From Cohnella endophytica (GTDB lineage: Bacteria; Bacillota; Bacilli; Paenibacillales; Paenibacillaceae), in assembly GCF_003628305.1 (NCBI RefSeq), contig NZ_RBZM01000004.1:124001-188000 (forward strand): a DNA stretch of 64,000 bases, given 5' to 3'. A program made the translations under genes and the position numbers. The notes under the pieces are model-generated. The model was not told where the DNA came from. It did no database searches and saw nothing but the letters and a program-made list of their open reading frames with translations. Below, piece after piece: positions 24,815 through 34,000 of this stretch. Each line of letters starts with the position of its first letter. The stretch's first letter is position 1.

Positions 24815-25762
24815 ATGCGAGTGAAAAAGACGATGACCATACTACTTAAAACAATAGGAGTTATAGCGATTGCGATCGGACTTTTTCTAGTCATTGTTTT
24901 TATCGTGAATAGGGTCTGCAACAAATCGGAGCAAGGGAAAATAGAACCCTATGGCCAGTTCGTCACCGTTGATGGGAAAAATATGAATGTTACGATTCAA
25001 GGAAAGGGCGAAGAAACGGTCGTACTCCTGCCCGGTTATGGAACAGCAGCGCCGGAGCTTGATTTTAAGCCGCTTATCGAAGAGCTATCTCCATATTACA
25101 AAGTCGTCGCGATTGAGCCTTTCGGTTACGGATTAAGCGATGAAACCGAAAAGGAACGAACCATGGACAATATCGTAAGCGAAATTCATCAAGCTCTGCA
25201 AAGCCTTAATATCGATCGATATATTTTAATGGGTCACTCCATTGCAGGCATTTACGGACTGGATTACGTGAACAAATATAAAAACGAAGTGAGTGCCTTT
25301 GTCGGGATCGATAGCAGCGTTCCGACGCAAGGCGGTGTAGATGCTGAAGTCCCGACAACAACGTTCAAACTAATGAAAAAATCAGGTCTCTTAAGATTAC
25401 TGATAAAACTACAAGGCGATCCCTATGCTTCATCAGACTTCGACGAAAAAACAAAAGAACAAATGAGAATGATTACGAATAAAAATATATATAATGACAC
25501 TACTTTAAATGAAATGAAAAATTTCACTGCTAATTTCGATGGGGCTCAACAGTTATCGTTCCCAAAAACACTACCTGTCATTTTCTTTTTGCAAGCGAAT
25601 AATACGGACGTTGAGGGATGGATACCGCTGCATCAAGAACAAATCAAAGATTCCGTAAACGGAAAAGTGATCACGCTTGAAGGAGATCATTATTTACACC
25701 ATACCCGATCCAAAGAAATCGCCGAAAAATTTAGGGAATTCATGGGGGATATAAAAAAATAA
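24815..25762 (+). CDS. Membrane-anchored alpha/beta hydrolase
   Basis: The 315-residue protein starts at ATG 24815 after ACAGGGGAAG. An N-terminal membrane segment (about residues 10-32) anchors an extracytoplasmic alpha/beta hydrolase domain. Visible features are the oxyanion-loop type LLPGYGT, the nucleophile elbow MGHSIAGI with Ser142, and a late GDHYLHH with the probable catalytic His near residue 296. The substrate cannot be predicted. The second half is noticeably A/T-rich compared with neighbours, so horizontal acquisition or relaxed codon bias is possible. The tandem GTTCATA box suggests control by the two-component system directly upstream. Confidence 0.85.
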   Translation: MRVKKTMTILLKTIGVIAIAIGLFLVIVFIVNRVCNKSEQGKIEPYGQFVTVDGKNMNVTIQGKGEETVVLLPGYGTAAPELDFKPLIEELSPYYKVVAIEPFGYGLSDETEKERTMDNIVSEIHQALQSLNIDRYILMGHSIAGIYGLDYVNKYKNEVSAFVGIDSSVPTQGGVDAEVPTTTFKLMKKSGLLRLLIKLQGDPYASSDFDEKTKEQMRMITNKNIYNDTTLNEMKNFTANFDGAQQLSFPKTLPVIFFLQANNTDVEGWIPLHQEQIKDSVNGKVITLEGDHYLHHTRSKEIAEKFREFMGDIKK

Positions 25763-25780
25763 ATTTTTTCTTTAATCCTG

Positions 25781-25814
25781 AAAAACCGCGAAGGCTTGCC
25801 GCTTCGCGGTTTTT
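25781..25814 (+). terminator. Intrinsic terminator after the hydrolase gene
   Basis: 13-bp stem (AAAAACCGCGAAG / CTTCGCGGTTTTT) with an eight-base loop and trailing T run. Confidence 0.9.
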
Positions 25815-25833
25815 GTTGTTTTATCGACAAGGC

Positions 25834-25867
25834 TTTTCATAATTCTTTTATCGGTCCTCTGTAAAAT
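25834..25867 (+). promoter_or_regulatory. TTTTCATAATTC-type box before the second SLH gene
   Basis: TTTTCAT-AATTC-TTTTATC (25834-25852) resembles the boxes at 1659 and 9068. A TAAAAT at 25862-25867 follows at a 28-bp rather than a 31-bp offset, so the match is weaker. Confidence 0.35.
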
Positions 25868-25915
25868 TCGTACTAGTGAGACATTAGGAACTGTTTGATC
25901 GAGAGGGGAAGAAAA

Positions 25916-28900
25916 ATGCGCAAATTCGTGATTCGAGGATTGATTTCCATCATGGCGATGCTAACTGTGCTCGGAACATTCAACGGAGGTTTACTCCGAT
26001 CCGACAAGGCTTTTGCGGCTGCGCCGTTTCCGGGCAGCGGGACGGCTGTTAGCCCTTATCTGGTAGGGACTGCGGATCTTTTTAATAGTATCAGGAGTTA
26101 TCGGACTTCGAAGTATTATTTCAAATTGACGAGCGATATCGATTTGAGCGGCTATGCGGCGGCAACGGGCTGGGATCCGATCGGCAATATCAGCGGTCCT
26201 TTTTATGCCCACATAGATGGCGATGGATATAAAATTACGGGATTAAAAATAAATAATCCGACCGGCGATTATATGGGACTGTTCGGCTACCTGGGATCAG
26301 GTTATTCGATTACGAATTTGACGCTCGATCAAGTATCGATAACCGGGAATCAATACGTGGGCGGTCTGGCCGGGTATATGGTGGCCGGTACGATCGGCAA
26401 CGTCTCCGTCTCCGGGAACGTAACCGGTAAGGTTGATGTAGGCGGTTTAGTCGGTTCAAATTACGGCGGAACGATTAACGGCAGCCATGCGTCGGCGACG
26501 GTAAACGGAACCACTGACGTCGGAGGATTGGTTGGCGACTTTTGGATGAATGGGTCGTCAATCAACAATAGCTACGCTTCAGGGGATGTAAGCGGCGGAA
26601 ACAGTAGCGAAAACGTAGGCGGCTTGGTTGGAGTTGCGGGTACGGCAACCGTCATTAGCAACAGTTATACCTCTGGCCGCGTAAGCGGGGGTTCGAAAGT
26701 AGGCGGTTTGGTCGGCAGTCTTGTTGCTGTAACCCTAAGCAATAGTTACGCCTCTGGCGACGTAAGCGGAAATTCATTCGTAGGCGGTTTGGTCGGTACC
26801 AGCGCCACCACGGCACTGATTACCGATAGCTATGCCTCGGGGGCAGTTCGCGGCACTTCTAGTGTCGGCGGTTTTCTAGGTCACAAAAATTACAATTTAA
26901 CGATCAAGAACAGCTATGCTTCCGGTCTCGTGAATGAAGGCATTGGAAGCATGAATGTAGGCGGATTTGTGGGAGAAACTGATAGCGGCGGAGCGCCGAT
27001 CATCAATAGCTTCTATGACATAAATGGGACAGGTCAGTCGATCTCAGCCGGTGGTAGCGGCATTTCAACCGGACTCATGCAGAATAGAAGCACGTTTGAG
27101 GCTGACACCGCGAATAAGTGGGATTTCTCGACGAAGTGGGCGATCGAATCGATACGCAATGGGGGGTATCCCTATTTGTTAACGACTCAAGCGTATCTGG
27201 ATTATGACGGAAACGGAGGCATTAACGGTACGGTTCCTTCGAGCCGCTCTTATGTGCCAGGAGAAAAAGTCGGCGTGCATGCGGGAACGTTTGTCCTAAA
27301 CCAGGCTTTAATCGATGCGGGATGCATCTTCTACGGGTGGAATACGAAAGCGAACGGAAGCGGAGTTACGTATAAGCCGGGCGATTCTATTACTCTTACG
27401 TCCAATACGACCCTGTACGCGAGTTGGATGATCCCGAGCGGGAACGCGGGGTTGACCACGACGATCGGTACCGTTAGCTCGAACGGATCGGCCGAAGAAA
27501 GCGTGACGAACGTTCCGTATGGAACGACGCTAACCGCGTTAAAAGCGGCGATTACGCCGGCTGCGGATGCGACGTACGAAATTTACGACGCGGACGGAAC
27601 AACGGTAGCGACGCTATTGAAGTCGGGAACGAAAATTATCGTTACCGCGCAGGATCGAATAACGAAGGTTACCTATACGGTGACCGTAAACGCGAACAGC
27701 GCGAAGGACATAACATCCTATAGCTTGGCAGCGCAGACCGGAGCAGCCACGATTAACGCGACCGCTCGTACAGTCTCTATTCAAGTCGCTTATGGAACCG
27801 ATAGGAGCAGTTTGGCTGCTACTTTCGCATTATCAACTGACGCTACGGCGAATGTCGGCGGCGTAGATCAAATCAGCGGAACGACGGTTAACGATTTCCG
27901 CAACCCGGTTACCTATGTCGTGAAAGCGGGAGACGGAAGCACGCAGAGTTGGACAGTCACCGTGACGGTTGCGCTTAACAGCGCGAAAGATATAACCGCA
28001 TTCAGCTTGGCGGCGCAAACCGGACCGGCGACGATAAATACAACATCGCGCACGGTTAGCATTAAAGTCGCATACGGTACCAGCTTGAACGGCTTGGTCG
28101 CCTCGTTTACTTTATCCGCCGGAGCCACGGCGAAGGTCGGTTCGACGATTCAAACGAGCGGTACGACCTCTAACAATTTTACAAGTGCGGTTACCTATAC
28201 TGTGACAGCGGAGAATGGCACTTCGCAGACCTGGAAAGTCACAGTAACCGTCGCGGCTGCAAGCAGCGCGAAGGACATCACGGCATTTAGCTTGGCTGAG
28301 CAAACCAATGCGGCAACGATTAATGCGACCGCGCATACCGTGTCGATTGAAGTGACGAACGGCACCCAGGCGAACGGTTTGGTGGCTACGTTCACGTTGT
28401 CTGCCGGAGCAACTGTCAAGGTTGGCGGCTACGATCAAGTTAGCGGTACGACGGCCAATGATTTCACGAATGCCGTTCTCTATACGGTGAAGGCCGAAAA
28501 CGGCACTACGCAGGACTGGACGGTTACCTTGAGCGTGGCGAAGAGCAGCGTCGCAACGCTGACCTCGACGATCGGCACCGTAAGCGCTGGCGGAACAGCT
28601 AGCGAAACGATCACGAACATCCCATACGGCACCACGTTAGCCGCATTGAAGGCAGCGATCACGCTAGCGGCGAATGCCACGTACGAAGTCTATGAAGCGG
28701 ATGGAACAACGGTAGCGAGCATACTGGCCTCTGGCTATAAGATTATCGTAACCGCGCAAGACGGAACGACGCAGGTCACGTATACCGTGACGGTGAATGG
28801 GCCATTGAGCAGCGCCGCGACGCTGACTTCGACGATCGGCACCGTAAGCGCTGGCGGAACAGCAAGCGAAACGATCACGAACATCCCATACGGCACCACG

Positions 28901-30883
28901 TTAGCCGTATTGAAGGCAGCGATCACGCTAGCGGCGAATGCCACGTACGAAGTCTATGAAGCGGATGGAACAACGGTAGCGAGCATACTGGCCTCTAGCT
29001 ATAAGATTATCGTAACCGCGCAAGACGGAACGACGCAGGTCACGTATACCGTGACGGTGAATGGGCCATTGAGCAGCGTCGCAACGCTGACTTCGACGAT
29101 CGGCACCGTAAGCGCTGGCGGAACAGCAAGCGAAACGATCACGAACATCCCATACGGCACCACGTTAGCCGCATTGAAGGCTGCGATCACGGTAGCGGCG
29201 AATGCCACATACGAAGTCTATGAAGCGGATGGAACAACGGTAGCGAGCATACTGGCCTCTGGCTATAAGATTATCGTAACCGCGCAAGACGGAACGACGC
29301 AGGTCACGTATACCGTGACGGTGAATGGGCCATTGAGCAGCGTCGCAACGCTGACCTCGACGATCGGCACCGTAAGCGCTGGCGGAACAACAAGCGAAAC
29401 GATCACGAACATCCCATACGGCACCACGTTAGCCGCATTGAAGGCAGCGATTACGCAAGCGGCGAATGCCACATACGAAGTCTATGAAGCAAATGGAACA
29501 ACGGTAGCGAGCTTACTGGCCTCTGGCTACAAGATTATCGTAACCGCGCAAGACGGAACGACGACGGTCACGTATACCGTGACGGTGAATGGGCCATTGA
29601 GCAGCGTCGCAACGCTGACCTCGACGATCGGCACCGTAAGCGCTGGCGGAACAACAAGCGAAACGATCAAGAACATCCCATACGGTACCACGTTAGCCGC
29701 ATTGAAGGCAGCGATCACGCTAGCGGCGAATGCCACATACGAAGTATATGAAGCAAATGGAACAACGGTAGCGAGCATACTGGCCTCTGGCTATAAGATT
29801 ATCGTAACCGCGCAAGACGGAACGACGACGGTCACGTATACCGTGACGGTGAATACATTGCCGCCTGGTGGAGGTTCGACAACGCCAACCTCGCCAACCA
29901 ACACCATTGTAAGCTCGACGGACGGGAAGTTGACGCTTCCGTCTGGTAGAGAGGGTGTGGTTAGCTTAGACAATGAGGTCATCGTTTCGGTTCCTGCCGA
30001 TGCGACGGACAAAGAAATCAAAATAATAATCGACAAGTTGACGGATTCGCGGGAGCTCCTCACGAATAATGAAGTTCTGGTTACAGCGATTTACGAGATT
30101 CTGAAAAATTTCCCGGAGAACTTCTTGAAGCCTGTCACGCTTACCTTCACGTTTGATCCGGCACGCTTGAAGAGCAATCAAACGGTTGCTGTCTTCTACT
30201 TTGATGAAGCGAAGAAAATCTGGGTAGAAGTGAAGGGAGGCAAGATAAACAAAAATCAAATTACCGTAACGGTTAATCACTTTACGAAGTTTGCGGTATT
30301 TACCGTAGGCGGGCAAGAGCCCCCGGCCAATCCTGAACCGAAGGTTACTTTGAGCGATATTGCCGGACACTGGGCCGAGGCCGCGATCAAGCAAGCGATA
30401 GCTGGCGGAATCGTCACGGGATATCCGGATGGAACTTTCAAACCCAACCGCACCGTGACGCGCGCTGAATTTACGGTGATGCTGATGAACGCGTTAAAGC
30501 TGCATGGAGCAGAGGCAACGCTGACTTTCACCGATTCGAAGAAGGTTGGGGCTTGGGCAAAGAGCGCAGTGGCGCAAGCGGTGCAAGCCGGCTATATAAA
30601 AGGTTATCAAGATGGGACTTTCCGACCGGATGCGGCGATAACTCGCGCGGAGATGGCCGCGATGGTAGCAAAGGCGCTCGGTTTGTCCGTGCAGGAGGGT
30701 TCTTTAACCGGATTTGCGGATGACAAGAACATTCCGGCTTGGGCGAAAAGCGCAGTCGCAACCATGAAGGAGCTAGGTCTGATTACAGGCAAAGGCGGCA
30801 ATAAGTTCGCGCCTGCAGCGGAAACGACAAGAGCCGAAGCCATAACCGTCCTGTTGAATATGCTGATCTATAAGAACAAGTGA
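25916..30883 (+). CDS. GLUG-repeat, tandem-repeat SLH surface protein
   Basis: 1655 residues from ATG 25916 (GAGAGGGGA upstream; the TTG at 25895 has no site). A signal peptide (cleavage near AFAA) is followed by GLUG repeats (about residues 95-362) of the form VGGLVG...NSYASG. One Listeria-Bacteroides-type InlB repeat comes next (about 426-505; GWNTKANGSG...TLYASW), then beta-sandwich repeats starting AKDIT.FSLA. Five nearly identical 88-residue repeats (about 877-1316), a domain of about 140 residues and three SLH domains (about 1479-1655) complete it. SLH domains bind pyruvylated wall polymer, so this is probably a cell-surface adhesin or structural protein. GLUG and InlB-type repeats occur in adhesins; the ligand is unknown. 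Confidence 0.92.
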   Translation: MRKFVIRGLISIMAMLTVLGTFNGGLLRSDKAFAAAPFPGSGTAVSPYLVGTADLFNSIRSYRTSKYYFKLTSDIDLSGYAAATGWDPIGNISGPFYAHIDGDGYKITGLKINNPTGDYMGLFGYLGSGYSITNLTLDQVSITGNQYVGGLAGYMVAGTIGNVSVSGNVTGKVDVGGLVGSNYGGTINGSHASATVNGTTDVGGLVGDFWMNGSSINNSYASGDVSGGNSSENVGGLVGVAGTATVISNSYTSGRVSGGSKVGGLVGSLVAVTLSNSYASGDVSGNSFVGGLVGTSATTALITDSYASGAVRGTSSVGGFLGHKNYNLTIKNSYASGLVNEGIGSMNVGGFVGETDSGGAPIINSFYDINGTGQSISAGGSGISTGLMQNRSTFEADTANKWDFSTKWAIESIRNGGYPYLLTTQAYLDYDGNGGINGTVPSSRSYVPGEKVGVHAGTFVLNQALIDAGCIFYGWNTKANGSGVTYKPGDSITLTSNTTLYASWMIPSGNAGLTTTIGTVSSNGSAEESVTNVPYGTTLTALKAAITPAADATYEIYDADGTTVATLLKSGTKIIVTAQDRITKVTYTVTVNANSAKDITSYSLAAQTGAATINATARTVSIQVAYGTDRSSLAATFALSTDATANVGGVDQISGTTVNDFRNPVTYVVKAGDGSTQSWTVTVTVALNSAKDITAFSLAAQTGPATINTTSRTVSIKVAYGTSLNGLVASFTLSAGATAKVGSTIQTSGTTSNNFTSAVTYTVTAENGTSQTWKVTVTVAAASSAKDITAFSLAEQTNAATINATAHTVSIEVTNGTQANGLVATFTLSAGATVKVGGYDQVSGTTANDFTNAVLYTVKAENGTTQDWTVTLSVAKSSVATLTSTIGTVSAGGTASETITNIPYGTTLAALKAAITLAANATYEVYEADGTTVASILASGYKIIVTAQDGTTQVTYTVTVNGPLSSAATLTSTIGTVSAGGTASETITNIPYGTTLAVLKAAITLAANATYEVYEADGTTVASILASSYKIIVTAQDGTTQVTYTVTVNGPLSSVATLTSTIGTVSAGGTASETITNIPYGTTLAALKAAITVAANATYEVYEADGTTVASILASGYKIIVTAQDGTTQVTYTVTVNGPLSSVATLTSTIGTVSAGGTTSETITNIPYGTTLAALKAAITQAANATYEVYEANGTTVASLLASGYKIIVTAQDGTTTVTYTVTVNGPLSSVATLTSTIGTVSAGGTTSETIKNIPYGTTLAALKAAITLAANATYEVYEANGTTVASILASGYKIIVTAQDGTTTVTYTVTVNTLPPGGGSTTPTSPTNTIVSSTDGKLTLPSGREGVVSLDNEVIVSVPADATDKEIKIIIDKLTDSRELLTNNEVLVTAIYEILKNFPENFLKPVTLTFTFDPARLKSNQTVAVFYFDEAKKIWVEVKGGKINKNQITVTVNHFTKFAVFTVGGQEPPANPEPKVTLSDIAGHWAEAAIKQAIAGGIVTGYPDGTFKPNRTVTRAEFTVMLMNALKLHGAEATLTFTDSKKVGAWAKSAVAQAVQAGYIKGYQDGTFRPDAAITRAEMAAMVAKALGLSVQEGSLTGFADDKNIPAWAKSAVATMKELGLITGKGGNKFAPAAETTRAEAITVLLNMLIYKNK
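28544..29860 (+). repeat. Five near-identical 264-bp coding tandem repeats
   Basis: Units begin at 28544, 28808, 29072, 29336 and 29600, an exact 264-bp period, each coding 88 residues (TLTSTIGTVSAGGT... to ...TYTVTVNGPLSS). Differences are a handful of bases per unit, so amplification is recent or homogenised. A diverged older copy lies near 27450-27700. Confidence 0.95.
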
Positions 30884-30890
30884 ATATAGT

Positions 30891-30937
30891 AAAAGCAGAA
30901 AAGAAGGGGGAGTTGTTCCCCCTTCTTTTCTGCTTTT
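30891..30937 (+). terminator. Long-stem terminator after the second SLH gene
   Basis: A 21-bp perfect stem (contains AGAAGGGGGA / TCCCCCTTCT) with a five-base loop, ending in TTTTT. Unusually strong. Confidence 0.92.
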
Positions 30938-31061
30938 TATGAATATATTGTCGATTTACCTCAGTTTAACCTTGGAAGTTTACTATGAGTTTGCTTAAGA
31001 AGAAATTAGGTGTGTTAAGGTTTTGCGACGTTTTGAATCAAGTACTAATCGGAGGGTTAAT

Positions 31062-34000
31062 ATGAAAAGTTCGAGCAAAAGGTTATATCGAGTCTTTCTG
31101 ATATTTCTTATAGGAAGCATTATGGGAACCTCGTATCCGCAGTCCTCCGCGTCTGCTGACTCCATTTTCGCCGGAGGGGACGGAACGAGCGGTTCGCCCT
31201 ACCTGATTGCCAATGCGGTTCAACTGAACGCGATTAGGAACAATGTAAGCGCCCAGTACAAGCTCGTTTCCGATATTGATTTGTCGTCTTATGCCGCTGC
31301 TGATAGCGGAAAGGGCTGGAAGCCAATCGAGGGCAATTTCACCGGGTCGCTGGACGGTGACGGACATCGGATTATAGGCTTGGCCATCAAGCGCGGCGGC
31401 GTGCAAAATGTAGGTTTGTTCGAATGGGTCTATATGGGGAAAGTCGTGAATTTGAAGCTCCTCGAAGCCGATGTGAAAGGAGGCTCCACTACCGGTATTC
31501 TAGCCGCTAACGCGGTGAACGCTACGCTGTCGCGTGTTTACGCTTCCGGATCTGTGGAAGGAGCACAGGAAGTGGGGGGATTAATTGGCAAATTACAAGG
31601 CTCAACCGTCACGTATGCCGGCTCCTCGGCATCCGTCTATGGAAGCTCGTCTTCGGTCGGCGGCCTGGTAGGCTATTCTTCCGGGGCCGGCGGGGAACTT
31701 TCGGACAGTTATGCGGAGGGAGACGTCCATGCCGCGGGCGATTATGCAGGCGGGCTCATCGGCAATTCCAATGGCGGAACGATTATGCGCAGTTACGCCT
31801 CCGGAGACGTCTTTAGCGATCAGAACAGCGTCGGCGGATTACTAGGTACGGGTTATACCGGACTTGTACAGGATAGCTATGCGTTAGGTTCGGTTAGCGG
31901 ATCAAGGACCGTCGGCGGTTTAATAGGCTATTTGTACGGTCTGACGGTCAAGAATAGCTATGCAGCTGGCCGTGTGTCAGGTAACGACACTTATGGCGGT
32001 TTTGGAGGGTATGGCTATGGTTCAACGGTTACGGGATCATACTGGGATGAAACGGCATCAGGCATTTCATATCCGTACAGTTGGTCTTCCGACTCTTCGG
32101 GCGTCACCGGACGAACGACCGCGAGTATGTTGCAAGCGTCAAGCTTCCCGGGCTGGAGCTTTAATGGGACGTGGGCAGGAGCGGCGGGAAAAAGCTATCC
32201 TTATTTGAAAGATAACGCGCCTATGTGGTTGACAGATTTAGTGGCGGTCCCAAACGCAGGGATATCAGGAACCATGGCTCCGTCCTTTAAACCCACCGTA
32301 AAGCAGTATGATATTAGCGTGACGAATCCGGCTACGGCGGTGGCGATTACGGCTCCCGCGGCGAATGCCGGGGCAAACGTAAACATCGCCGGCGGCAACG
32401 CGATTGTTGCCGGCAACAATACGGTAACGGTTACCGTAAGCGACGGCAACGGCAGAGATCAGGTTTATATTTTACATATCAATAAGTTAGCTTCGGGCAC
32501 CTTGTCCTCTGACGCCCAATTGTCGGATTTACTAGTGAACGGGGTTTCCGTAGTGGGTTTTAATAGCGGCACCGCATCCTACACGGTAACCGTCCCGAAT
32601 GCGGATACGGTTGCGAATATTACGGCTGCAACGCATAACGCCGATGCGACTTATTCGGTATCCGGTTGCGGGAATCTAGTAATGGGGAACAACATTTGTA
32701 AGGTTATCGTATCCGCATCGGATGGAACGCAGATGACATATACGCTTACCGTTATTCGCAATCGGTTCGCCGGGGGAGAGGGAACATCCGCATCCCCGTA
32801 TTTAATTGCCACGGCGGACCAGTTAAATGCGGTTCGCCTTGATTATCAGAAAGCATTTCGGCTTACGGCCGACATCGACTTGTCCTCCTACGCGACGGCA
32901 AACGGAGGGGCAGGCTGGGAGCCGATTTATTTCGAAGGGATTTTGGACGGAAACGGTCATAGCATTAAGGGGCTTACGATCAATCGTCCGAATGAAGATA
33001 TAATCGGTCTGTTTCAATACATCTATATAGGCAATGTTTACAATTTGAAAATCGTGCAAGCCAATATCGTCGGTCGAGACAATACGGGAGTGTTAGTAGG
33101 TTGGCATAGTTCGAGTACGATAACCAACGTTACTGTCTCGGGGAGTGTATCGGGTCGTAACAGCGTGGGCGGTTTGATCGGATACGTGACGTACGGAACG
33201 GTTACGTCAAGCGGTTCAATTGCCAACGTTACGGGCAGCGGCAATTCAATTGGAGGCTTAATCGGTTTAAACGAGGGGGGGACAGTAAACGCAGCTTATG
33301 CCGAAGGGAATGTTCAAGGCTCCTCGTTGGTAGGGGGTCTAATCGGGAGCGATAACTACTCAAGCACGATCTCGAATACTTTCGCTACGGGACAAGTAAC
33401 CGCAACTAACGCTTCCGCGGGCGGTCTGATCGGCAAGACCCAATCGGGCACCTATAAAACCAGCTATGCGACGGGTAAGGTGACGGCCGCTAGCGCTGCC
33501 GGCGGACTGGTAGGCACCAAAACGAGCGGGACCTTTACGAACTCCTATTGGAATACGACGACCTCGGGGTTGAGCAGCGGCGTAGGTTCGGGAAGCGCTA
33601 CAGGAATGACGGGATATGCATCGGCGAGTATGAAGCTAAGCGCCAGCTATAATACATGGGACTTCAGCACGGTATGGAATATCGTCAGCGGGACAACGAC
33701 GCCTTATCTTCGCGGAATATTGCCCTTATGGTTGACCGATTTGACGGTAACGGCAAATTCGGGAGCGGTCGCCCCCGTGTCTCCGAGCGTGGATAATATC
33801 ACTTCGTCCTACATGGCTGCAGTCGCAAGCGATGCGAATAGCGTCTCGATTACGGGAACGACGATAAATCCAACGGATAGCATGACCGTAGTCGGCGGCG
33901 CTAATTTGGCCGTTGGCAACAATAGCGTCACGGTTACCATTTCCGGTTCTAACGGTTTCGGCAGCAGGCAGTACGCACTGAACGTTGTACGTTCTAATCC

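Noticed and set aside
28480..30063. Series of minus-strand ORFs at a 264-bp period
   Set aside because: They mirror the coding repeats of the SLH gene on the other strand; no ribosome binding sites and no independent domain features.
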